From: Ectopseudomonas toyotomiensis
GTDB lineage: Bacteria; Pseudomonadota; Gammaproteobacteria; Pseudomonadales; Pseudomonadaceae
Direction of reading: 5' to 3'
NCBI RefSeq assembly: GCF_900115695.1
Contig: NZ_FOXK01000007.1
Location: 186,001 to 250,000, forward strand
DNA: 64,000 nt
Shown: positions 32,511-41,415 of the stretch, piece after piece
How the letters are laid out: the number at the start of each line of letters is the position of its first letter
Numbering within the stretch: position 1 is the first letter of the stretch
The notes under the pieces: model-generated
What the model was told of the DNA's origin: nothing
Seen by the model: the letters and a program-made list of their open reading frames with translations, nothing else
The model's database searches: none
Made by a program: the position numbers and the translations under genes

Positions 32511-32957
32511 ATGCCGCTGACTCTCGACACTCCCACCGCTGCCGAACTGCCCACCCTGGTGGAAATCTGGGAGGCGGCCGTGCGCGCCACCCACCACTTC
32601 CTGCCGGAAAGCGACCTGCAGGTGATCAAGCCCTTGCTGCGCGAGCAGTATTTCCCGGCCGTGCAATTGACCTGCGCACGTGCCGAGTCAGGGCGAATCC
32701 TGGGTTTTCTCGGCACCAGCGAAGGCATGGTGGAAATGCTCTTCGTCGACCCGGCCTGCCACGGCCAGGGCGTGGGCAAGCAACTGATGCGCCACGCCAT
32801 CGACGCGCTGGGCACCAGGCGCGTCGACGTCAACGAGCAGAACCCGCAGGCCGTCGGGTTCTACCAGCACCTGGGATTCGTCGTGACTGATCGCTCGCGC
32901 CTGGACGGCGGCGGGCGGCCGTTTCCGATTCTGCATATGAAACTCGCAAGGGCGTAG
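32511..32957 (+). CDS. GNAT acetyltransferase
   Basis: A 148-residue N-acetyltransferase resembling YjaB. The acetyl-CoA pyrophosphate loop is CHGQGVGKQLM, preceded by VEMLFVDPA and followed by DVNEQNPQAVGFYQHLGF, a standard GNAT sequence. Two in-frame Met codons (32499 and 32511) are possible starts; the second, MPLTLDTPTAAELP, begins the family. Its TAG stop lies inside a GTAGGGCGG repeat. The substrate is unknown. Confidence 0.85.
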   Translation: MPLTLDTPTAAELPTLVEIWEAAVRATHHFLPESDLQVIKPLLREQYFPAVQLTCARAESGRILGFLGTSEGMVEMLFVDPACHGQGVGKQLMRHAIDALGTRRVDVNEQNPQAVGFYQHLGFVVTDRSRLDGGGRPFPILHMKLARA

Positions 32958-32985
32958 GGCGGTCCGGGACGCCCTACCGCCCTAC
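32954..32985. repeat. GTAGGGCGG-type palindromic repeat
   Basis: GTAGGGCGGTCC and CCGCCCTAC form an inverted repeat at the 3' end of the GNAT gene, whose TAG stop (32955-32957) is part of it. It lies between the convergent GNAT and MocR genes. Confidence 0.75.
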
Positions 32986-32994
32986 ATGTGGCAC

Positions 32995-34338
32995 TCAACC
33001 GATAGGCCAAGCCGCCACGATCCCCTCCAACGCCTGCTTGAGTTCGACCCGGCTGGCCGCCGCCGCAAGGCTGACACGCACCGCATGCCCCGGATTGGCT
33101 TCCACTGCGAACACCTCGGCCGGCACCACCTCCACGCCATGCTGTCGACAGGCCTCGGCCAGACCCACCGGCGCAGCACTATCGAGCCACAGGTGCGGCG
33201 CCACCGCCCTGCCCTGCGGCATGCGCGGCCCGAGCACGCGTGCGGCCAGGCGCCAACGCAGCTGCAGTTCCTCGATCTGCCAGGCCAGGCGCTGTTCGGC
33301 GATGCCGCTTTCGATCCACTCACAGGCCAGCGCCAGACTCAGTGGCGTCACCGCCCAGCGGGTGGCCTGGGCTTCGGGATCGATAAGTTCGAGCAGTTCC
33401 GGCGCACCGGCGATAAAGCCCAGGCGTAAGCCGGGTGCGACGCTCTTGGACAGGCTGCTGATCAGCAGACAGCGTTCGGGCACCTGCACCGCCAGCGGCG
33501 CCGCGCTGCCGAGCACGCCGTAGACGTCATCCTCGACGATCCACAGGCCGCGTCGGCGCGCCACCTCGGCAATGGCTGCGCGGCGCTCGGCGTCCAGACT
33601 GGCGCCAGTGGGGTTCTGCAGGCAAGGCGTAAGAACCACTACGCGAGCGCCGGTGGCACGCGCCTGGCGGTCTAGGTCATCAGGCAGGATGCCGCGTTCA
33701 TCCATCGCCACACCGTGCAGCGGCAAGCGCAACTGGCGCGCGGCGGCCTTGATCCCCGGTGCGGTGAAGCGCTCCACCAGGATCGGCTCGCCCGCCTCGC
33801 ACAGCGCCAGCAGCGCCGCCGATACGCCCTGCTGGGCACCAGCGCAAAGCAGCAGGCCGTTCGGCGCCAGTTCCAGGCCACGGCGGCGTAGCCAGGTGGC
33901 GCCCGCCAGGTGCGCACGCTCGACCAGCGCTGCCGTGGGATAAGCCTGCAACGTGTCCAGCTCGCTGCGCGCAGCCAGCGCGGCAAGGCTGACGGACAGG
34001 TCGCGGTTGTCCGGATCGTGCACCGGCACGTTGGTCGACAGGTCGATCAGTGCGCCCTGCGCGGCCGGTTGCTTGAGGCGGAACAGGCTCGCCTCACGGC
34101 TACCGGCCAGCACATAGGTACCGCGGCCGACCTCGCCGGAAACCAGATGCCGACGCGCCGCCTCACGGTAGGCGAGCATCACCGTGCTCGGGTTGATACC
34201 CAGCGTCCAGGCCAGGCGCCGCTGCGGCGGCAGGCGTTCGCCGGGCTTGAGTTCACCGCGACCGATGGCGGCGGCGATGGCCTCGACCAGGGCGAGGTAA
34301 GTGGGCAGGGAACTGCTGGAAAGGTCAGGGAGCCACAT
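32995..34338 (-). CDS. MocR-type GntR regulator with aminotransferase domain
   Basis: A 447-residue MocR/PdxR-class regulator: an N-terminal winged helix-turn-helix of the GntR type (LPTYLALVEAIAAAIGRGELKPGERLPPQRRLAWTLGI in two parts, residues ~10-60) fused to a fold-type-I PLP aminotransferase-like domain, with the cofactor lysine in SSLSKSVAPG. Members sense PLP or an amino-acid derivative and usually control the divergent gene, here a threonine-dehydratase-like enzyme starting 80 bp away. The start at 34338 (MWLPDLSSSSLP) is chosen because the longer frame crosses the promoter region with TAAATATTTA. Confidence 0.9.
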   Translation of the reverse strand: MWLPDLSSSSLPTYLALVEAIAAAIGRGELKPGERLPPQRRLAWTLGINPSTVMLAYREAARRHLVSGEVGRGTYVLAGSREASLFRLKQPAAQGALIDLSTNVPVHDPDNRDLSVSLAALAARSELDTLQAYPTAALVERAHLAGATWLRRRGLELAPNGLLLCAGAQQGVSAALLALCEAGEPILVERFTAPGIKAAARQLRLPLHGVAMDERGILPDDLDRQARATGARVVVLTPCLQNPTGASLDAERRAAIAEVARRRGLWIVEDDVYGVLGSAAPLAVQVPERCLLISSLSKSVAPGLRLGFIAGAPELLELIDPEAQATRWAVTPLSLALACEWIESGIAEQRLAWQIEELQLRWRLAARVLGPRMPQGRAVAPHLWLDSAAPVGLAEACRQHGVEVVPAEVFAVEANPGHAVRVSLAAAASRVELKQALEGIVAAWPIG

Positions 34339-34418
34339 TGCTTGCCATGCAATATAAATATTTACCCATACAATGCGCCGCACTAGCATCGGGGTCAACA
34401 CCACTCGGAGCACAGCCC

Positions 34419-35390
34419 ATGTTCGACCTCGCCCAACTGCGCCAGAGCGCTGAACTGGTTCACCGCCATATGGCGCCGACGCCGCAACTGGCCTGGCCGC
34501 TGCTGTGCCAGCGCACGGGTTGCGAGCTGTGGGTCAAGCACGAGAACCATGCCCCTACCGCCGCCTTCAAGGTGCGTGGCGGGCTGGTCTATATCGACGC
34601 CCTGCTGCGCCGCGAGCCGCAGGTGCGCGGCCTGGTCACCGCCACCCGCGGCAACCACGGCCAGAGCCTGGCACTGGCCGCGCGCCAGGCTGGTCTGGCG
34701 ATCCGCATCCTGGTACCGCATGGCAACGCCCGCGAGAAGAACGCGGCGATGCGCGCCCTCGGCGCCGAGGTGATCGAACATGGCCGCGACTTCGACGAAG
34801 CGCGCGCCGAAGCCGCGCGTATCGCCGAACGCGACGGCCTGCACTGGGTGCCGTCATTGCACGAAGACCTGGTGCGCGGCGTAGCCACCTATGCACTGGA
34901 GCTGCTGGAAGCGGTACCGAACCTGCGCCGGGTGTACGTGCCCATCGGCCTCGGCTCGGGCATCTGCGGGATGATCCGCACCCGCGACCTGCTCGGCCTC
35001 GACACTGAGATCGTCGGCGTGGTCGCCAGTGGCGCCGATGCTTATGCACGGAGCTTCGAACAAGGCCGCCTGGTGCAGACCGAACGCGCCGAGACACTGG
35101 CCGACGGCATGGCCTGCCGCCAGCCCCAGGAATTGGCGCTGGGCATGATCCGCACCGGCGCGGCACGCATCGTGCGCGTGAGTGATGAAGAGATTCGCGC
35201 CGCCATCCGCGCCTATCACGAGGACACCCACAACCTTGCCGAAGGCGCCGGCGCGGCGGCGCTGGCCGCCCTGATGCAGGAGCGCGAAAGCAACGCCGGC
35301 CAGCGCGTGGCCGTGGTGCTCAGCGGCGCCAATATCGACCGCGCAGCACTGGCCGAGTTGCTGCGTGACGAGGCGCCGGTCGCGGCCTGA
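34419..35390 (+). CDS. Threonine/serine dehydratase (PLP-dependent, short form)
   Basis: A 323-residue fold-type-II PLP enzyme. The cofactor lysine is K51 in HAPTAAFKVRGG, TATRGNHGQS binds the substrate carboxylate and GLGSGICG is the phosphate loop. There is no C-terminal ACT regulatory domain, so it is a catabolic-type threonine/serine ammonia-lyase or a relative acting on another hydroxyamino acid. An ATG at 34419 with a CGGAG ribosome-binding site is preferred over 34338. The divergent MocR regulator probably controls it. The convergent amn gene ends next to its stop. Confidence 0.88.
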   Translation: MFDLAQLRQSAELVHRHMAPTPQLAWPLLCQRTGCELWVKHENHAPTAAFKVRGGLVYIDALLRREPQVRGLVTATRGNHGQSLALAARQAGLAIRILVPHGNAREKNAAMRALGAEVIEHGRDFDEARAEAARIAERDGLHWVPSLHEDLVRGVATYALELLEAVPNLRRVYVPIGLGSGICGMIRTRDLLGLDTEIVGVVASGADAYARSFEQGRLVQTERAETLADGMACRQPQELALGMIRTGAARIVRVSDEEIRAAIRAYHEDTHNLAEGAGAAALAALMQERESNAGQRVAVVLSGANIDRAALAELLRDEAPVAA

Positions 35391-35391
35391 C

Positions 35392-36864
35392 TCAGCGGAA
35401 CGGCGGCTCGTCGAAGCTGCGCAACTTGCGCGAGTGCAGCGAGTTGAGCTGGCTGCGCATCAGCTCCAGCGCCGCGATACCGATATGCAGATGCTGGGTC
35501 ACCGCGCGCTCGTAGAAAGCGCCGGCTGCGCCGGGCAGCTTGATCTCGCTGTGCAAGGGTTTGTCCGACACGCACAGCAGCGTGCCGTAGGGCACCCGCA
35601 GACGGTAGCCTTGCGCGGCGATGGTGCCGCTTTCCATATCCACCGCCACCGCACGCGAGAGGTTGATCAGCGGCCGTTCCTGGGCCCAGCGCAGTTCCCA
35701 GTTGCGATCGTCGTAGGTCAGCACGGTGCCGGTGCGCAGGCGTTTCTTCAGCTCGTCGCCCTCTTCGCCGGTAACCAGCTTGGCGGCTTCCTGCAGCGCC
35801 TGCTGCACCTCGGCCAGCGCCGGCAGCGGGATATGCGGCGGCAGTACGCGGTCGAGAATGCCGTCGCGGCGCATATAGGCGTGGGCCAGCACGTAGTCAC
35901 CGATGGTCTGCGACTGACGCAGGCCGCCGCAGTGGCCGATCATCAGCCAGCAGTGCGGACGCAGCACGGCCAGGTGGTCGGTGATGTTCTTGGCGTTGGA
36001 CGGGCCAACACCGATGTTGACCAGGGTGATGCCGTGGCCGTCCGCTGCCTGCAAGTGATAGGCCGGCATCTGGTAGCGGTGCCAGACCACGTTCTCGATG
36101 ATCGCCTGCATCTCGCCTTCGGCCATGCCACGCTCGATCACCACGTTGCCTGGCAGCACCATGCGCGTGAAGCGCGAGTCGCCCACCAGCATGTCCAGAC
36201 CGTGGCGGATGAACTGGTCGACGTAGCGGTGGTAGTTGGTCAACAGAATCCACGGCTGCACATGGCGCCAGTCGCTGCCGGTGTAGTGCTGGATGCGCTT
36301 GAGCGAGAAATCGGTGCGCGCCGCGTCGAACAGTGCCAGCGGCAGCGGGTCGATGTTCTCCCAGTCGTACAGGCCATCGGCGGTGCCGTCGGTGGCGGCG
36401 GACAGATCGGTGCTGGGGAATACCCGCGCCAGCTCGGCGGCGGTCACGCCACTGCCGGCCAGCTCATCGCCGCCCTCGACCACGTAGGGATAGGGAATGT
36501 TCTGCTGGCTGCGGCCGACCTCGACGCGCAGGGTGAAGTCGTTCATCAGCGGGCGCAGTTGCTCCAGCAGGTATTTGCGGAAGGCCGCCGGCTGGGTCAC
36601 GGTGATCGCGTAGGTGCCTGGCACCTGCACCTTGGCATAGGCACGCACGGTGGTCGGCACCTCGCCCTGGCACAGGTAGGTCAGGCGCAATTCGGGGTAG
36701 CGGAACAGGCAGTGCTCGCTGGCATCGGGACGGATGCGCTCCTTGAGGTAGCGTTTGAGCGCCTGGCTCAACGCACCGGTGGCTTCCTGGTGCAGGGCGG
36801 CGAGGCGGTCGACGGCCTCTTCGGGGGTGTAAGCAATGATGAAATCATCTGAGCAGGCTTTCAC
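35392..36864 (-). CDS. amn: AMP nucleosidase
   Basis: A 490-residue enzyme that splits AMP into adenine and ribose 5-phosphate. The N-terminal regulatory half includes YQFA-type ALHQEATGALSQALKRYL and TYAITVTQPAAFRKYL; the C-terminal phosphorylase-like half contains ITLVNIGVGPSNAKN, WLMIGHCGGLR and AVDMESGTIAAQGYRLRVPYG with the conserved purine-site Asp and Glu. The start is placed at GTG 36864 with AGGAAG 8 bp upstream. It corresponds to PA3970 in P. aeruginosa, from memory. It ends next to the convergent dehydratase gene. Confidence 0.94.
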   Translation of the reverse strand: MKACSDDFIIAYTPEEAVDRLAALHQEATGALSQALKRYLKERIRPDASEHCLFRYPELRLTYLCQGEVPTTVRAYAKVQVPGTYAITVTQPAAFRKYLLEQLRPLMNDFTLRVEVGRSQQNIPYPYVVEGGDELAGSGVTAAELARVFPSTDLSAATDGTADGLYDWENIDPLPLALFDAARTDFSLKRIQHYTGSDWRHVQPWILLTNYHRYVDQFIRHGLDMLVGDSRFTRMVLPGNVVIERGMAEGEMQAIIENVVWHRYQMPAYHLQAADGHGITLVNIGVGPSNAKNITDHLAVLRPHCWLMIGHCGGLRQSQTIGDYVLAHAYMRRDGILDRVLPPHIPLPALAEVQQALQEAAKLVTGEEGDELKKRLRTGTVLTYDDRNWELRWAQERPLINLSRAVAVDMESGTIAAQGYRLRVPYGTLLCVSDKPLHSEIKLPGAAGAFYERAVTQHLHIGIAALELMRSQLNSLHSRKLRSFDEPPFR

Positions 36865-36989
36865 TGTGCATCTTCCTGACTGAACGTACGCGCCTATCTT
36901 GCCTGCATACGTTGACGAAAACATAGCGCGATCCCCCGCCTATCGCTGCCAACGGCTAGGCTTGGATCAATTCGTCGGAGGTCACCATC

Positions 36990-37712
36990 ATGCCTCGTGC
37001 AATCGTTCTGCTGTTGGCCATGGCCTCATGCTCAAGCGTTCAAGCCGGTGAACTCGATGGCCACTACCGGGCCACGCTCGACGGTCAGCCGAGCGAGCTG
37101 ATCCTGCGCCAGAACGACGCCGTGGTGGAAGGCGAGTACGTAGAGGGCCAGCACCTGCGCCTGGTCGTCAAAGGCCGCTACGACGGCAAGTTGCTGCGCG
37201 CCGAGATCAGCGACCCGCAATCGGGCCTGCTGCTGGCGAACATGAACGCGACCTACGCCAACGCGATGCTCAACGCCAGTATCGCTGCGCGTAATCCAAG
37301 AAACGGGGAGATCTTGGAACGCCAGGCGCTGTTTCAGCGCGAGGCGGCGATTGCGACGCCACCTACGTCAGGCACTTTGGACCCGACACTGGTCGGCACC
37401 TGGGTACACGAGAAGATCATCAATAGCGGCGGTGCCAGCTTCGCCTCGTTCAACACTCTGATGACCCTGCAGTTGAATGCCGACGGCAGCGTCACCCAGT
37501 GGAGCCGCTCGATCGGTGGCGGAGGCGACTGGAGCTACGACAGCCCAGGCGAGATGCAGTACAGCGGCCACTGGCGCAGCCAGGGCGGCATGCTGATGGT
37601 GCGCCTGGCTGGCGCCGCCGACTATCAACCCGCCGCCTACTACCGCTTCAGCGACCAGTACCTGGTCACAGAGAGCAATACCGGCAAGATGATCTGGCAA
37701 CGCCGCCGCTGA
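36990..37712 (+). CDS. Secreted protein of unknown function
   Basis: A 240-residue protein with a signal peptide (MPRAIVLLLAMASCSSVQA, cleavage near residue 19). The mature part has two similar beta-rich halves: LDGHYRATLDGQPSELILRQ at residues 22-41 and DPTLVGTWVHEKIINSGG at about 131-148, both resembling the opening of lipocalin-like domains. No catalytic motif is visible. It lies just downstream of the divergent amn promoter and is convergent with the CbiM-type gene. Function unknown. Confidence 0.8.
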   Translation: MPRAIVLLLAMASCSSVQAGELDGHYRATLDGQPSELILRQNDAVVEGEYVEGQHLRLVVKGRYDGKLLRAEISDPQSGLLLANMNATYANAMLNASIAARNPRNGEILERQALFQREAAIATPPTSGTLDPTLVGTWVHEKIINSGGASFASFNTLMTLQLNADGSVTQWSRSIGGGGDWSYDSPGEMQYSGHWRSQGGMLMVRLAGAADYQPAAYYRFSDQYLVTESNTGKMIWQRRR

Positions 37713-37721
37713 GCGACCGGC

Positions 37722-38402
37722 TCAGGCCGGCTGATGCAGGCGCACGTTGAACAGCGGCCCCTGGCTGAAACGCGACAGCGCCTTGGCAGCGGCCAGCACC
37801 CCCAGGTCGATCAGCGGCTCGACCAGGATCACGCTCATGTAGGCCAGGCCGAAGCTGCCCACGGCCGCCAGGTTCTCGCTGGAGAAGCCATGACCGTAGA
37901 AAGCCCAGAACGCGACCCAGGCGACGATGCCGCCCTGATAAGCGGTCGAAAGCGCCAGCGCCTGCTTGTAGGAAAGATCGACGTAAGCCGTGCCCGGCGC
38001 GACGATGCGCTTGGCCAGCAGGCTGATACCCCACAGCGGGATCAACAGCGTGGTGACGTTCATGCCGTACTGCGGCAGGTCGAACTGAGCGAACAGCAGC
38101 CCCTGCAACAACAGGCCAGCGGCCAGACCAATGGCGGCAGCACCGGCGCCGAACAGCAGCAGCAGGGTCGAGCCGAGGATCAGGTGCACCTCGGAAACGC
38201 CCACCGCATGATGCGGGAACACTTCGAAGAAGCAGAACACCAGAGCGGTGGTCAGCAGGCTGCGTAGCGCCAGGGCGGCGACACCGCCGTTGTTGCGGAC
38301 GCTGCCCAAAGCTAGCTTGGCGGTCAGGCCGAAAGCGGTGACGGCCGTTGCGTAGCTGAGCAGGATTTTGGCGCCTTCGACGACACCAGGTTCGATATGC
38401 AT
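37722..38402 (-). CDS. CbiM-type energy-coupling-factor permease under B12 control
   Basis: A 226-residue membrane protein with about six helices. It opens MHIEPGVVEGAKILLSY, and the N-terminal Met-His pair is the metal-binding feature of CbiM/NikM substrate-capture proteins; GVSEVHLILGSTLLLLFG and LLLQGLLFAQFDLPQYGMN are further CbiM blocks. It would take up cobalt for cobalamin synthesis or a related nutrient. No CbiN, CbiQ or CbiO genes are adjacent, so it either works alone or uses shared modules. A cobalamin riboswitch lies 66 bp upstream, so B12 should repress it. A GGAG ribosome-binding site precedes the ATG. Confidence 0.88.
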   Translation of the reverse strand: MHIEPGVVEGAKILLSYATAVTAFGLTAKLALGSVRNNGGVAALALRSLLTTALVFCFFEVFPHHAVGVSEVHLILGSTLLLLFGAGAAAIGLAAGLLLQGLLFAQFDLPQYGMNVTTLLIPLWGISLLAKRIVAPGTAYVDLSYKQALALSTAYQGGIVAWVAFWAFYGHGFSSENLAAVGSFGLAYMSVILVEPLIDLGVLAAAKALSRFSQGPLFNVRLHQPA

Positions 38403-38468
38403 GCGAGCTCCTTTGCCGCGCCCACCGCGCGACGATTCGGATAAGGGGGTAGGCGAAACGCCCGTTGT

Positions 38469-38643
38469 CGATGGCAGGTCTCCTGGCTCACGGCTTGGCA
38501 CTTCGCCCGCCTTCCCGACCGAAGTCAGTGGCATGAGGGCGTCGTTCGCCGCTTACAGTTGCGGGGGCAGCCAGGGCATTGGCGAGATTCGCCGCACCCT
38601 GTTCCCTTTTCATCCACACGCGCCAAGGCGAGCGGAACCATCG
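38469..38643 (-). promoter_or_regulatory. Cobalamin (adenosylcobalamin) riboswitch
   Basis: Reading the minus strand, the B12-riboswitch core is complete: GGGAACAGGGTGC, then GCTGCCCCCGCAACTGTAAGCGG, CCACTGACTTCGGTCGGGAAGGC, and AGCCAGGAGACCTGCC. The closing stem P1 is formed by CGATGG (38643-38638) and CCATCG (38474-38469). It precedes the CbiM-type gene and is expected to switch its translation or transcription off when B12 is abundant. The 320 bp upstream, 38644-38964, contain no gene and presumably the riboswitch promoter plus that of the divergent carbonic anhydrase; I see no convincing motifs there. Confidence 0.93.
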
Positions 38644-38964
38644 GCGGCAACCTTACTCCGCAGCTCGGGCAAAAGACAGTACTCGCGCTCAAGGCACCGC
38701 CCACCTCCTCGGCAAAGATCCGGGCCTGCCATCTAAGCGCGACAGGCAGCGCAACACTCCCAAAATGCTCTCATCTGCCCGAAGCCCCTCCACCTGAACA
38801 GATACTGTCTTGAATACAGCCGGCGCCACCGAGAATGCGCAATTCATCACGCCCAACCCATGCAGATGTAACTTTTTATTACAAATCATGCGTAATCTTT
38901 CCGCACTCGCCCCCGGCTGCTGGCCACGCGAGCTGTAGATCCATCATCCAGTAAGAGAGCGCAT

Positions 38965-39708
38965 ATGAAGAAGACCCTGCTCGTTGCGTTGACTGCACTG
39001 TTCGCAACCGGCGCCATGGCGGCCGAACAGCAACCGCACTGGAGCTACAAAGGCAAGGAAGGCCCCGAACACTGGGCCCAGTTGGACCCAGGCTACGAAA
39101 CCTGTGCACTCGGCCATGCACAATCGCCGATCGACATCAGCCATGCGACGCGCGCATCGCTGCCTCGCCTCGCCTTCGACTACCAGGCCAGCTCGGCTGA
39201 AGTGGTGAATAACGGTCACACCGTCCAGGTGAATCTGGCCAATGCTGGCGGCATCGAAATCGACGGCAAGCCTTATCGCCTGGTGCAGTTCCATTTCCAT
39301 ACACCCAGCGAGGAGCACATCGCCGGCAAGGGTTTCCCGATGGTGGCGCATTTCGTCCACCAGGCCGCCGATGGCCACTTGGCGGTAGTGGCTATGCTGT
39401 TCAAGGAAGGTGAGAAAAATCAGGCACTGGAGTCCGTGTTCGATGCCATGCCGCCCAAGGCAGGCGAAAAAGTCGAACTGGCAGGCAGCTTCGCCCCGCA
39501 AACCGTACTGCCGCAGCAACAGGGTTACTACGCCTTCGCCGGCTCGCTGACCACACCGCCATGCAGTGAGGACGTGCAATGGCGCGTACTCAAACAACCG
39601 GTCGAGCTGTCCCATGCGCAACTGGCGCAGTTCCAGCACCTGTATGCGAAGAACGCCCGCCCGATACAAGCGCTCAACGGCCGAGAAGTACTGGAGAGCG
39701 ACGACTGA
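38965..39708 (+). CDS. Periplasmic alpha-carbonic anhydrase
   Basis: A 247-residue alpha-class carbonic anhydrase that interconverts CO2 and bicarbonate in the periplasm. Signal peptide MKKTLLVALTALFATGAMA is cleaved near residue 19. The mature N-terminus HWSYKGKEGPEHWAQL and QSPIDIS match the family, the zinc ligands are His110 and His112 in QFHFHTPSEEH and His129 in AHFVH, and YAFAGSLTTPPCSEDVQW near residue 190 closes the active site. A Cys pair (47 and 198) is suited to the disulfide. A GAGAG ribosome-binding site precedes the ATG. It is a single gene convergent with aidB. Confidence 0.95.
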   Translation: MKKTLLVALTALFATGAMAAEQQPHWSYKGKEGPEHWAQLDPGYETCALGHAQSPIDISHATRASLPRLAFDYQASSAEVVNNGHTVQVNLANAGGIEIDGKPYRLVQFHFHTPSEEHIAGKGFPMVAHFVHQAADGHLAVVAMLFKEGEKNQALESVFDAMPPKAGEKVELAGSFAPQTVLPQQQGYYAFAGSLTTPPCSEDVQWRVLKQPVELSHAQLAQFQHLYAKNARPIQALNGREVLESDD

Positions 39709-39765
39709 CCCCTGAGGCGCCGGCTGGATGGCCGGCGCACTGTCACGCCGCTATCGCGCTAGCCC

Positions 39766-41415
39766 TCACAGTAGATGCGGCGTGCTACGCGCCAGCAGCG
39801 CCTCGACATCGACACCGCGCGGCAGGGTGCCGTAGACGCGGCCGCGGCCTTCCAGGCGGCTGGCGATAAAGGCGTCGCTGACCACGCTGTTGCCCGCCTC
39901 AAGCAGCAGCTTGGCCTGCAGTGCCACGGCCATGTCTTCGGTGAGCTGGCGGGCGCGGTACTGGATATCGGCTGTATCAGCGAAATCTGCCTTGAGCCGC
40001 TGGATATGCGCCTTCAGGCGGGCATCGCCATGGCCATCACCCAGTTCGGCGAACAACGCGTCGAGCACGCCCGGCTCCTTGGACAGTGCACGCAGCACGT
40101 CCAAACATTGCACGTTGCCCGAGCCTTCCCAGATCGAGTTGACCGGCGCTTCGCGGTACAGGCGCGGCATGATGGTTTCCTCGACATAGCCTGCGCCGCC
40201 CATGCACTCACTGGCCTCGTAGATCATTTCCGGCGCGCGCTTGCAGATCCAGTACTTGCCCACGGCAGTGACCAGACGGGCGAACTTGTCTTCCTGCGCG
40301 TCATGCGCGTGATCCAGCGCGCGGCCCATGCGCATGCACAGGGCCAGCGCCGCTTCGCTCTCCAGCGCCAGGTCGGCCAGCACGTTCTGCATCAGCGGCT
40401 GGTTGGCGAGCAGCTTGCCACCCACCTGGCGATGCGCACAGTGGTGCGCAGCCTGGGTCAGCGCCTGGCGCATCAGGCTGCTGGAGCCGACCATGCAATC
40501 GAAGCGAGTCATGGCCACCATCTCGATGATGGTCGGCACGCCGCGCCCTTCCTCGCCGAGCATCCAGGCGAAAGCGCCACGGTATTCCACCTCGCTGGAG
40601 GCGTTGGCCCAGTTGCCCAGCTTGTTCTTCAGGCGCTGGATGTAGAAGGCGTTGCGCGTGCCGTCCGGGCGGTGACGCGGCAGCAGGAAACACGACAGGC
40701 CCTTGTCGGTGTAGGCCAGGGTAAGGAAGGCATCGCACATCGGCGCCGAGCAGAACCATTTGTGGCCCACCAGCTCATAGCCCTGCCCCGGCCCGCCGAG
40801 GCCGATGGGATAAGCGCGGGTGGTGTTGGCACGCACGTCGGTGCCGCCCTGCTTCTCGGTCATGGCCATACCGATGGTCACGCCAGTCTTCTGCTCCATC
40901 GGCAGGTTGCGTGGGTCGTACTCGGTGGCGAGGATCTTCGGCAGCCATTGCTCAGCCACGTTGGGCTGCAGGCGAATGGCCGGCACAGCGGCGAAGGTCA
41001 TGGTCAACGGGCAGCCGCTGGCCGCTTCGGCCTGGCTATGCATATAGGTCAGCCCGGCACGGGCAACATGGGCACCGGCGCGCGGGTCGTTCCAGGGCAG
41101 CGAGGGCAGGCCGTGCTCGACCGCCGTGCGCATCAGCTCGTGGTACGCCGGGTGAAACTCGACCAGGTCGATGCGATTGCCGTAGCGGTCGTGGCTCTTG
41201 AACACCGGTTTGTTCTCGTTGGCAAGAAAGCCGGCCTGCATCAGGGCGCCGCCGGCCAGCGCGCCATAGGCGCTCAAACGCTCGTGGGCCCAGGCGCCAT
41301 CGTAGCGGCGAATCCACTCCTGCAGCGGCAGGTCGAGGCGATAGAGATTGGCGCCATCGAGGCTCGGTACCTGGTTGAACACCTCGTGGGTTTCGGCATA
41401 CAGGCTGGGTTTCAT
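39766..41415 (-). CDS. aidB: AidB-like acyl-CoA dehydrogenase-family protein
   Basis: A 549-residue flavoprotein close in length and sequence to E. coli AidB (541 residues). Family blocks are GLTYMHSQAEAASGCPLTMT, GVTIGMAMTEKQGGTDVRANTT, HKWFCSAPMCDAFLTLA and MIYEASECMGGAGYVEETIMPR; the C-terminal region contains the extra domain linked to DNA binding in AidB. AidB is part of the adaptive response to alkylation damage, though it may not be under Ada here. The TetR gene upstream overlaps by 4 bp (ATGA at 41415-41412), so regulator and enzyme form one operon. Its P. aeruginosa equivalent is PA3972, from memory. Confidence 0.9.
   Translation of the reverse strand: MKPSLYAETHEVFNQVPSLDGANLYRLDLPLQEWIRRYDGAWAHERLSAYGALAGGALMQAGFLANENKPVFKSHDRYGNRIDLVEFHPAYHELMRTAVEHGLPSLPWNDPRAGAHVARAGLTYMHSQAEAASGCPLTMTFAAVPAIRLQPNVAEQWLPKILATEYDPRNLPMEQKTGVTIGMAMTEKQGGTDVRANTTRAYPIGLGGPGQGYELVGHKWFCSAPMCDAFLTLAYTDKGLSCFLLPRHRPDGTRNAFYIQRLKNKLGNWANASSEVEYRGAFAWMLGEEGRGVPTIIEMVAMTRFDCMVGSSSLMRQALTQAAHHCAHRQVGGKLLANQPLMQNVLADLALESEAALALCMRMGRALDHAHDAQEDKFARLVTAVGKYWICKRAPEMIYEASECMGGAGYVEETIMPRLYREAPVNSIWEGSGNVQCLDVLRALSKEPGVLDALFAELGDGHGDARLKAHIQRLKADFADTADIQYRARQLTEDMAVALQAKLLLEAGNSVVSDAFIASRLEGRGRVYGTLPRGVDVEALLARSTPHLL

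Noticed and set aside
35365..36852. 495-codon plus-strand frame opposite amn
   Set aside because: Antisense to AMP nucleosidase, whose motifs are intact throughout.
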